This document shows positions 24,401-33,700 of a stretch of DNA of 64,000 nt, piece by piece; within the stretch, counting starts at the first letter, position 1; every line of letters starts with the position of its first letter. The position numbers and the translations under genes were made by a program. The notes under the pieces are model-generated. The model was not told where the DNA came from. It ran no database searches and worked only from the letters and a program-made list of their open reading frames with translations. The DNA comes from Bugulina stolonifera (lineage: Eukaryota; Bryozoa; Gymnolaemata; Cheilostomatida; Bugulidae), in assembly GCA_935421135.1 (NCBI GenBank), contig OW285191.1:8255504-8319503 (forward strand), given 5' to 3'.

Positions 24401-26910
24401 ATATGACAGCACTGTACCATAGCACTATACGACAACACTATACCATAGCACTATATGACAGCACTATAGCATAGCACTCTATGACAGCACTATAGCATAG
24501 CACTCTATGACAGCACTATAGCATAGCACTATAGCACAGCACTATAGCATAGCACTATAGCATAGCACTATACAACAGCACTATAGCATAGCACTATATA
24601 TACCATAGCACTATACGACAGCACTATACGACAGCACTATACTGTAGCATTATACTGTAGCACTATACTGTAGCACTATAGCATAGCATTATAGCATACC
24701 TGCAGGAAAAGGGTTCGTCCAAGATACGTCCAGATCAAAGTAGCCTTCACCATGTTTCTCATAGTACTCATTTATCTTATAATTCACTTGTCCAAAGTCA
24801 TACTGCTTGGACAAACCTATGCATGTAATTAAACATTACACACATGGTACATTGTACACGGTACATGGTACATTGTACATGGTACATGGTACATTGTACA
24901 TGGTACACGGTACATGGTACATCGTACAGTACATTGTACATTGTACACGGTACATTGTACATGGTACACGGTACATCGTGTAAATATTTAGAGACCATGT
25001 ACTGATAACTTCTACAACTTCAGATAACTACACAAGGAGAAATTTACGAGTACTAAAGTTTCGCAGGACAATTCTACAATTTTCGAGTCGCTGTCCGGCT
25101 CACACCATTATCAACATGGCATACACAGTTTATAAAAATTGTATATACTTTTATAATTTTGCAACTAGTTGGGTAACACAAATTAATTGCATTCCAGTAT
25201 TTAACGTAATGTGGTAGACTACTGCTGCACATACACATTGATTTATAGTCTGGGAGAATGAAAGCACATAGATATACAGGAGTTGCTTACCCTTGTAATT
25301 GATATCTACACCTGGTGAATGGTGACTTCCATTTGACCAGAGTATATATGTGGTGAAGCCTTTATCAACAACAGGAAATAGATAGATTTTATTCTTCACT
25401 TTCTACAGAAAATAATAATACATCAGGGAAAACTAGATATAAATTCTGCTACAGACAGGAAATAATGATAATTCTGGTATAGTAATAGGAAATAATGATA
25501 TGGCAAATATGGTGTATGACAGCAGTAACAGCACAGCAGTATATGACAGCATACCTGCAGAGAAAGGGCTTGCCCATGACACATCCAGATCAAAGTACAC
25601 TGTAGCCTTCACCAGGTCTCTCATAATACTGCATGTAAACCAATTGCAATAGCAGTCTGTAATCAAATAGCCAGTAATCCACTTACCTGTTTGGAGGTTA
25701 CAGTGAACCTATCATCTGCTAACTTGATACTTGTTAGGTTCCCAGTCTCAAGTAGGCGGTAAGACTGACAGCCTCTGTAGTCAAATACCTTGTGTAAGCC
25801 AATTACCTGCAATACATGTAGGTGACATGGCAGAGTATAATATTCTAGTCGTTGTCTTAAGAGAGGACAATTCCCAATGAATAGCCTACACCAGCTATTT
25901 TGCAATGGATACAATCACATAAGTGAAAACATGGGTAGGAATGACTTCAAAGTCTGAGAAATTTGTAGCCTCACTATATTTTCTTGGCCTTCAAAAATTC
26001 TAATGCAACAATGGTTATTAATTCCACAAAAATGTTGAGTATATACAGTTCTATTAAGGTCAATGTTTTACATCTTTAATGTAAACAAAACTTATCAGGG
26101 AAATTCTATAGCAAGAAAATTAACACTTGAAGTGATTTCGGTTCAAATATTGACAGTTATATCATGGGCCTGTACATTCATAAGGGACACAATCAGTCGT
26201 GTGCCACGCCACTAAACTACTGATAACACTATTGGTGGCCACATCCGGCCATTAACGAATCATACTACCAAAGGGTTCCAGTGAATTTGTTTGAAAAACC
26301 AAATTTGAGAATATTTAAATGATACAATTACAATTTGTCTTCGGCCATATTACATGTATAACTACAGGTTATATCCAAATGACGCACAGGGGTTTGTCTG
26401 TGGCCATAGTACATGTATAACTACAGGTTATATCTAAAGGGCGCACTGGGTTTGAATCCCTTAGGAAGGATTGATGAAATTCTAAAGGTCATACATAACT
26501 CTAAGTAAAATGGTAAACTAAAACTTTTAATATGACAGATGGGGACTACCATCGCCACCTACATTTGAATAATTTTCATTTCCTGGTATCTTGAAACCAA
26601 CCTGTATAACACACAATAAACTATTACTTGTCACTACTTATATATTCAAGCAATTTTGCAACCAAATACAATGTAATAAATCCAAACTCAAAATCCTTCT
26701 GAAATAGTAAAACTTGGTTCAGAAATACAGAATCATCTGGTTCACCAGAGAGAGGGAGAGAGAGAAGGCAATAGGAAGCTCAAAGTAAATATGACTCACC
26801 TGTGAATCACTGTACTCGTCTATAAAATACTGTTCCAACTCATTAACTGAATAGAGAGTTATCCTACTACATGCTGCCACTGATACTATACCAAGTAACA
26901 CAGTCCACAT
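6353..26910 (-). CDS. Receptor tyrosine kinase, single-pass, unassigned family
   Basis: Coding exons (minus strand): 26910-26800, 26601-26563, 25806-25687, 25402-25291, 24816-24700, 24059-23920, 23381-23141, 22865-22732, 22369-22210, 21955-21884, 21583-21385, 20788-20640, 17364-17174, 14954-14862, 14249-14035, 13114-12977, 6497-6353. All junctions are GT-AG and phases add up to 792 codons including the stop (791 aa). A signal peptide ([14 protein letters not shown]) starts the protein. The ectodomain (to about residue 420) has paired Cys, N-glycosylation sites and an FN3-like stretch around [11 protein letters not shown] (266-276). The TM helix is about 424-447, followed by KRRR. In the kinase, the glycine loop is GFGAFGSV (502-509), the Lys is K528 (VALK), the helix-C Glu is E545, the catalytic loop is HRDLAARN (636-643), DFG is 656-658, the activation segment ends [10 protein letters not shown], and CW plus R759 mark subdomain [10 protein letters not shown] and PVKW identify a tyrosine kinase, and every catalytic residue is present, so it is likely active. 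It should sit in the plasma membrane and phosphorylate tyrosines on ligand binding; the ligand is unknown. The family is not recognised; the ectodomain is not a standard Eph, FGFR, INSR or EGFR layout. Confidence 0.93.
6498..12976 (-). other. Last intron of the RTK gene (6.5 kb)
   Basis: Minus-strand donor GTAAGT directly follows 12,977 and the acceptor is next to 6,498. I see no nested gene in it. It contains an imperfect inverted repeat around 6,854-6,930 (arms related to TTGGGRTGTC) and the 36-bp tandem repeat at 12,375-12,500; the rest is unremarkable AT-rich sequence. Confidence 0.7.
12375..12500. repeat. 36-bp tandem repeat, 3 copies
   Basis: The unit begins GCCACGCTTTCCTGGAGTAA and ends CTGTATGACAT. 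Two copies are near perfect and the third diverges after CACGCTTTCC. The 36-bp period keeps frames open on both strands, giving the 117-aa and 86-aa apparent proteins here, which I regard as artefacts. It lies inside the last RTK intron. Confidence 0.85.
13937..14036. repeat. 44-bp tandem repeat abutting an RTK 5' splice site
   Basis: Two full units (13,937-13,980 and 13,981-14,024) share the core CTACAACAGACTACCACAAG. They sit directly after the donor of the exon ending at 14,035. On the minus strand each unit begins with a version of the real intron start: the gene has GTGTGAGTTAGTGC and the repeat has GTGTGGTTAGTGC. Confidence 0.8.
19267..19620. repeat. 18-bp AT-rich minisatellite, about 13 copies plus degenerate tail
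   Basis: The unit GGTATAGTATATGTATAT repeats almost perfectly from 19,267 to about 19,480, then decays into GTATAGT-rich sequence up to 19,620. It lies in the RTK intron between the exons ending at 20,640 and starting at 17,364. The 69-aa plus-strand frame (GIVYVY repeats) is a translation of it. Confidence 0.9.
19904..20284 (+). CDS. Orphan 126-codon open frame in an RTK intron
   Basis: An ATG-to-TGA frame of 126 codons lies antisense to the host gene inside an RTK intron. The second half is acidic and hydrophilic with a composition that looks protein-like (for example [16 protein letters not shown], then [15 protein letters not shown]). No domain is recognised, no signal peptide or TM segment is clear, and an open frame of this length is near what chance gives in 64 kb of this base composition. 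It may be a nested small gene, a fragment of an old insertion, or nothing. Confidence 0.15.
   Translation: MVKNSRVKLLEALKFEYLSRYSIITTSLCKLITIIHVTLSVCDMCNRVTQQDTSSIRDDHEKRYYFLSYYRTANNRMDRENMRKIYIMITPADNYDFYDTHSTIVNVRLLLDDELIIDNAIPDDSK
21385..21583 (-). CDS. RTK transmembrane and juxtamembrane exon
   Basis: This exon encodes a hydrophobic helix (about residues 424-447, [20 protein letters not shown] onward), the stop-transfer KRRR, and a juxtamembrane segment with [13 protein letters not shown] (472-475) matches the NPxY motif that PTB-domain adaptors bind, and a second Tyr follows at 479. That gives plausible autophosphorylation and docking sites just ahead of the kinase domain. The donor is assigned as GTATGT at 21,384; a GTGTAT two bases upstream in the gene sense is a weaker alternative that would break the frame. 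Confidence 0.85.
22108..22145. repeat. Small hairpin element (GAAGTTGTCCTCT family)
   Basis: GAAGTTGTCCTCT and AGAGAGCATAACTCC form two arms separated by about ten bases. The same arms occur at 39,922-39,961, 48,613-48,648 and, wider spaced, 59,726-59,810, with single arms elsewhere in introns and intergenic DNA. Confidence 0.6.
24400..24690. repeat. Minisatellite of GCACTATAGCATA-type units next to an RTK donor
   Basis: More than 20 imperfect units of 12-14 bp built on GCACTATAGCATA fill the start (gene sense) of the intron after the exon ending at 24,700. The real donor reads GTATGCTATAATGC on the minus strand, and the repeat units there read TATGCTATAGTGC, so the array looks like an expansion of the donor region itself. 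Confidence 0.8.
24840..24978. repeat. GGTACATTGTACAT minisatellite next to an RTK acceptor
   Basis: Around ten palindromic-type units (GGTACATTGTACAT, GGTACATGGTACAC) lie directly upstream in the gene sense of the exon starting at 24,816. The array is self-complementary and could fold into hairpins close to the polypyrimidine tract and branch region. Confidence 0.8.
25555..25628 (-). pseudogene. Decayed duplicate of an RTK exon
   Basis: On the minus strand this 74-nt block matches the 3' half of the exon at 24,816-24,700: both run from a Tyr-Tyr-Glu codon triplet through a segment encoding YFDLDVSW to CTGCAG and a GTATGCT donor. The copy has an acceptor-like TACATGCAG and an intact donor. 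Relative to the functional exon it carries a 7-bp insertion in the GGCTACTTTGATC region, which brings a TGA in frame, so splicing it in would truncate the receptor. It lies between the exons ending at 25,687 and starting at 25,402. I infer tandem duplication followed by decay. Confidence 0.75.
26343..26457. repeat. 59-bp tandem duplication
   Basis: Two copies starting GGCCATATTACATG and GGCCATAGTACATG with period 59 each contain ACATGTATAACTACAGGTTA and end in a GACGCAC or GGCGCAC variant. They are in the intron between the second and third coding exons of the RTK. Confidence 0.8.
26563..26601 (-). CDS. RTK 39-nt exon 2 (possible cassette)
   Basis: A TATACAG acceptor, 13 codons ([13 protein letters not shown], including a possible N-glycosylation site) and a GTAGGT donor make a short exon in phase 0 at both ends. 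Including or skipping it keeps the frame, so it could be a cassette exon. Its support is only splice consensus and frame compatibility, weaker than the other exons. Confidence 0.6.
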
Positions 26911-27754
26911 GCTGACCAGTACACCTTACGGTGTCAACTGGCAGAGTGCTCCAGAGGGAAGGTAAACATAGCCTGTGCTCCATAGGCCAAGGTTAGGGAC
27001 ACGTGCTAATAGCCCATTAACTTGTTGGAAACTAGTGAATAGGACAACAGATGGTGAATTCCCAGGTCTCTTATCAGCACATCATGGTTAAGTGTCAACA
27101 GAACAACATTAGAGCACTCGGGAGCACTTAGGGCACCTGTTCATATTGTTCATGTCAGATTAAAATAAAAATATCATAAACTTCTGCGTCTAAGTACCTC
27201 CTTTTTTAACTAAAATGATTTCATAGCCCTACTAAAATTCTACACATTATAAATTCAAATTAAACCCAAGATAACACTTTCTGTTTAAATTTCCTCTTTA
27301 GTAAAATGAAGGTTCTAAAACACCAGATAAACCAAAATTCTCTTTGATTAATTGAATTTGAATTTATTGAAAATTAGATATGCCAGTAAGAGAGCCTACC
27401 AAAAGCATGGCTACCCCAAAACTAACGAAATCCCCAAAAACTATGAAAAAAATTTCCCCCAGATTCATAGTGCTAAATATACCAATTACTATTTTACCTA
27501 ATCAGATCCAATTGCTTTCATATCTATCCCACAAGATACTTCAAGCAAAGCCCAAGCCAAGCATTAAATTATTTTTTACCGTAGAACAAAAATAGACATA
27601 AGGCTACGTGCAAAATAAAAATTTGTATCCTATATACATAGATCTAAGTAATTACCATAGAAAACAGATATGGCTTTCATAGTTAGGATAATCAGTGTTA
27701 GTACATGTAGTATTGCACTGTTACAGCACCTTGTGGTAGCATAGGAGACAACTC
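26911..27754. other. Intergenic region between RTK start and ZW10 stop
   Basis: About 0.84 kb separates the ZW10 stop codon (27,755) from the RTK start codon (26,910); both genes are on the minus strand. This should hold the ZW10 3' UTR and the RTK promoter. A reverse-strand AATAAA lies at 27,368-27,363, about 390 bp past the ZW10 stop, and is a possible but unconvincing polyadenylation signal. The block 27,361-27,600 has strand-biased composition and is described separately. Confidence 0.6.
27361..27600 (-). other. Candidate nuclear insertion of mitochondrial DNA
   Basis: The minus strand is G/T-rich in a way unlike the flanks (for example CTGGGGGAAATTTTTTTC). With TGA read as Trp, as in animal mitochondria, one frame stays open for about 78 codons and gives a hydrophobic, glycine-rich, membrane-like peptide including LGLGFAWSILWDRYESNW and a second run around FFIVFGDFVSFGVAMLL. 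In the standard code only two TGA codons interrupt it. I could not name the mitochondrial gene, so this rests on composition and codon pattern only. Confidence 0.3.
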
Positions 27755-30700
27755 TTAGTATATCTTGGCTAGAGCTGCAGCCCTTCTCTCTGTGTTCTGG
27801 AACAATGCCCTGATCAAAGCCTTCACCTGTAATATAACACATACTATTAGTAATATAACACATACCGCTAGTAAAATAACACATACCACTAGTAATATAA
27901 CACATACCATTAGTAATATAACACACACCATTAGTTATATAACACATACCACTAGTAATATAACACATACCACTAGTAATATAACACATACTATTAGTAA
28001 CATAACACATACCACTAGTGATATAACACATACCACTAGTAATATAACACATACCATTAGTTATATAACACATACCACTAGTAATATAACACATACTATT
28101 AGTAACATAACACATACCACTAGTGATATAACACATACCACTAGTAATATAACACATACCACTAGTAATATAACACATACCACTAGTAATATAACACATA
28201 CCACTAGTAATATAATGCATACTACTAGTAATATAACACATACCACTAGTAATATAACACATACTACTAGTAATATAACACATACCACTAGTAATACAAC
28301 ACATACCACTAGTAATATAACGCATAACACTACTAATATAACACATACCACTAGTAATATAACACATGCTGCATCTGAAACCCTGAAAGTTAATCCGTAC
28401 ACCCAAACAGTAACATCCAGGGTAATGAAAATATTAGACTTGATACACCCTGGGAGAGATGTATCTTTCAGCCAAAGATAAGGCGCAATTATGATACAAC
28501 ACATTCTACTCGCTAACTGTACATGAATAAGAGCATCTGTGCTCCCTGGGGACACCGTTGGCCTTGACATACCTGCTCAGGTGAGAACTCTAAGGCTAGA
28601 GGACCTTTAGCCTCAGCCCACCTCTCCACGACGTCATGCAGTGAGGCTGTCAGTACAATGCCCAGCTCGTTGAGTTTGTTCCAACCAGGACAGTGTTTAA
28701 TAAGGAGACCAAGAGCTGAAGACTTGTCTCCAGGAAATAATTGCGGAGCTGCTCCTTGTACCTGTAGATCAGCCAATAACAATCACCTTAGAGCACCTGT
28801 TGATACTACTCACAACTCATTTGAGATAAATACTACGTTTCCTGCTCAAAACTACAACTTTTATATGAGGAATCTCTTGCAATAAAATACAAGTATATTC
28901 TCTCAGTCTATGTGTACATGTACATGTACATGGTTGTAGACAATGACAGTGAGCCCAAGCTACAAGATGCTGAAATGAGAGTCAACTATAAAAGATTATA
29001 CCTCGGTAATAAGTTGATGTAATTTCGCTGTGTCATCAGCTGACATATCCTCCAACGATGTCACACTAGTGATCATTTCTTTCACAATGAATGCTAACAG
29101 GTGCCCTAAAGTACAAGAAACATGACATGCAAACAAGTACTCTCAAGCCTAAGGCTCATGACATGCAAACAGGTGCCCTGAGCAGTAAAACGTTCTGACA
29201 GGTCTTAGGTAGTACATATAACAAGAAAAGAACATGCCAAGGAGGGTTGCACAGGACCAGGCAGCAATAAGTCATGCTAATAGACAGCACAGGTGCTTGT
29301 ATGAGCAAATGGAAAACGGTATAGGGAAAACTGTCTTGTACATAGCTGACGACAGGTGCTTGATGAAGCACAATACATTTGACAGATAATAGCAAGTCAG
29401 TACAAACAGAGTAAAATGCCTACCAACAGACTTGGAGTAATTACTGGCCGGCAGTACATCTATCCACACTTTCTTCAAATGGTTGAGCTGATGCATACAC
29501 TGTTTAATAGACTGATGGGCAGCACGGAACCTCTCCTCTACCTCCATGTTCTTAAACCCTGCCGGCAGCATGATATACAGTTCAGTGTTAACTGCATGTT
29601 CAAACCAATGGAGGTTATAAAAACCAAGTAATATGAGTACCTAATAGCTATACGGACTATATAACATCATACTATACTATTCTACTATTATATAGATGTA
29701 TGCTATTATACGGTATATACGTATATGCTATTATATGGTATTTATATGCTATTATATGGTATTGGTATGCTATTATATAGCATATTGTTAGTATATACAT
29801 TTCCTATCTACTACTTACCTTCCGCTGCCCGAAGACAGTCAGATAAGTTCTCTTTTTGAAACTGGATTTGGTCAAGGAAGGACTCTGTGCCCAGAGCCCG
29901 TAGTAAAGGTACGAGGTCTACAAATGTGATGGCACTGCCATCTTGTAGAATCTTGGTGAGACGAGCTTTGTACTGATTGGCTAACATAATCAGCTGGTGG
30001 GACAGGAACATACAGTTGTTGTAGTAGAGAGCTGTAATACATGTGAATACAAAGAGCTAAAAATTTTCAAAATATTAGAAAGAATCGATTTGATGTTCAC
30101 CATCTTCATTGAACACAGAACAGCAGTAGGCAGAGTTATGGCAGGTAAATACAGGTGCCACTGCATTATATAAATCAACTTACCAGCCACCTGTGGCAGC
30201 GTGTCAATACTGTGTCTATGATAGTCTGATACGACACTAGTATACAACTCAAACATGCTACGCATAGCATATACTATCTGGGTGCTGCAGGCAGCATTGT
30301 CAGTAGAACAGGCCTCTTCCATCATCCCATGAGCTAGGGTCAGCAGTTCTACTGTTGTGGTGCTGTATTCATATATAAATAGTGATCGATACAGTGTAAC
30401 CATACCATAACCAGGAATGGGTGTTAAACGCATTCTTTAGCTGTTGATACGACTACGTATTAAGTAGAAAACAATATTGTTGAAGTTGAACAGGACCGGA
30501 GCATTATGAGTTCCCATTAACGAGTTATGTACAACGGTCAAGACTGATAATAGGATAATAGTTGTGGATAACTTTACAAGGATGGAACTAATGTATGCAT
30601 TAGAAAAGACATCTATACGTGAACAACGCAATAATGTGACTCGGAGTGTATTCCCCATCGTCACTACTCACGAGACTAGATGGAGTACTTCACTAGTCGA

Positions 30701-33700
30701 CATGTATGTATACTCACCTGATGACACTATTCGACGTGTGTGTGTACTCACCTGATGACACTAGTCGACATGTGTGTGTACTCACCTGATGACACTAGTA
30801 GACATGTATGTGTACTCACCTGATGACACTAGTCGACATGTATGTGTACTCACCTGATGACACTAGACGACATGTGTGTGTACTCACCTGATGACACTAG
30901 TCAACATGTGTGTGTACTCACCTGATGGCACTAGTCGACGTGTGTGTGTGTACTCACCTGATGACACTAGTCGACATGTATGTGTACTCACCTGATGACA
31001 CTAGTCGACATGTGTGTGTACTCACCTGATGGCACAAGATGGAAACTTGAGAGTATTGTCACTTAATTTATTTATACGAGAACTTATATCTGTAGTTGGA
31101 CTGTCTGCTGTATCTAGTTGAGACTCCATTCTATAAATAGTATTAGTAGTATCAGTAGCATTAGTAGTTTATTTAGCAGCAACGACGACCTTGAATAGAA
31201 TGTCTGTGATCTACACTACAATGATGTTAGGTTTTATACATGTACAAGTTAAGCTCAATATTCTAGATGTAGAATGTACTAAAAACATTCCAAATATATG
31301 AATAGGGTTTTTATAAAAGACAATATTCGACTACATGTCTAGTTTATATCCACATGCAGAGTGTCTGGAATCCATTTGTCACTACGTTAGTACAACCCCA
31401 CAGTTGAAAGCATATCAAAGTTTACAAGTATTGGAGTCAACTGAGTGCCACTGTTTAGCTTCAAGTTAAACCCTCAACTACTCACTCATTAAACCTGCAC
31501 AAACATAACTCTCTCTTACCGAATCTCTCGGTTCTCTTTCGGTTCCACTTTGTACAAGCACACAACACACAGAATTAACACCGCACACCCTATACTCGAG
31601 AGAAACACTTACTTGGCAACAAACGACGACCACTTGGTACAATCATCGCCAGGCTGTAGTCTGACGGTGTTGTAGAGGTCGGCTTTCATCAACTTACGGG
31701 CCTGAGAGAGTATCTGCTGACATTTCTTATTAGCAAACAACACATTTAGGTTACCCAGGTACGAGGTGAGAGAATTACTTCCAGGGGAGACAAATCCTAT
31801 CTTTTGGAAGAAATCCTGCAAGTAGTATGACATTAAAGTATATTAAGGCCATTAGTTATATGAAACATGTGCGCTCTCTAGTCCAAACCAACATGTCACT
31901 ATAAACAACTAAATACTACAAATTCATGAAAAAAGTTTCCAACATATTCTCGGAGATGTTAAAGGGGAATGGCAATACCGCAATAGTCATGTAATACAAA
32001 TAAATAAACACAATCCTAACTAATGAATGGTCTTGTGAACGTATGCTGTCTACATAACATACACCTAAGTATTATATTATTCAGCTAGCCATTCCACGAG
32101 TCAGCCACAGCAATTCGTACCTGTATTTTTTCGGTTTCGGTAACAACATCCTTGTATTTATCAAGATCTGATTGGTTGGTTGGTACAGACGGAGAAAGGC
32201 ATCCTTTGATTATTGTATCTATAGGAACAGTACCACACAATTCCCGCAACACAGTCATAACTGTAGGACTATCTTCACTGTCTGCCACTGAGATGGAGAG
32301 TAAACGCTGTGCTAGCGGTTTCATCAAACGGTAGAGGGACTTGTACACTGAGCTCGGCCACGACGGAGATATGCTGGAAAACAGGAAAACAATATGATGG
32401 CGTATTCTCCCAGTGGCTGATAATAGTTATGTCAACACAACTACTAAATCTCAATCATAGGTTCTGGTGAAACAAATGGGCCGGAAGCGCTCTATTATAT
32501 TCCAAGCTTAAACCTCCAATATAACTTAAATCTGCAGTTAGTTCATCGCTGTTCATGTTTACGAAATTGACGACAGTAGTTTCCAAATTTTAACTTGAAA
32601 GTAAGTGACCATGCTACGCTAAGATACATGTATTTATGTATCTCCTGATGTCATGAGAAAGCTACAGCTACTCACTTATTGGCAGTTCTCGTCACAGAAA
32701 TGTCAATCTTCCCATCCGTAGACTCTTCTGTAACTGTAGTTTTGGGATAATTTATTATCCAATCAAAAGCCATCTTTAATGATTCAGAGAGAGACTTCAG
32801 CCTCACTGTCAACATATTCTGCGAATGGAGGGCTTTACAGAATTCAGTAAGGTGAGATCTGCTTCTACTGGTTTGAATAGTGAACACCACCGTTTTACTA
32901 TCTGCAATAAACAATAAATTGAACTCAGGTGTAAGTGCATAGTAGCTGGTAGAACAAGATTGTTCCACGTTGGGTTGGCTGAAATACCTGCAAGGCATCT
33001 CACGAGCTCCAGCTCACAGGCTATATGACCGTACAACAATGTACATGTATGTCTGTGCATTAACTCAAAACGGCAACTACAACTCATACAAGCGAAAAGA
33101 AATAATTATAATGGCATTTCAACGAAAAAATGTCCTTTGTTATTTTCTGTGATCACTTAGTCGATTGTCTGGGCTCATTTGCTTATCATCAACATAAACA
33201 GAGCAACTGGTCACCAAACACTCACAATTACATTATAGTGAGAACATAACTCCTACCAGCGACTAAAATAAATAAATTATTATAGCTAACCACAAACTAA
33301 ACTAAGTAAATTTCTCGGAACTCGTGTTATTATTACATTATGTATACATGATCAATCAGTGGAGGGTTGCAGTAAATCTAAGAATTTTGCATTAGATGTC
33401 ACAACTTTAGTTACACATAAATTTTACATTATGTTTTATAATTAGACTATAACCAAAAATAATGGGTTCATAATTATAATATTATAATAATATAATATAC
33501 AATAATACTGTACAACATGGTTGTAATATTATAATATACATGTAATTATAACTAAATTCATCACCTCGGATTATTTGAATTTTTTGAATTGTTAGCGTAA
33601 CTGAACAGCATATGATTGGTTGATGTGAATGACTGATTGTTGTGAAGCCATAATATATACCCAAATAGTTACACTCAACACTCAGAAGACCGATGGCTGA

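Noticed and set aside
27630..28570. Long open frames (258, 238 and 169 codons) on both strands
   Set aside because: They are translations of the 21-bp satellite, whose period is a multiple of three, in different frames of both strands; the region is the last ZW10 intron.
30697..31020. CRISPR-like array
   Set aside because: The regular 34-bp units have no unique spacers; this is a eukaryotic minisatellite.
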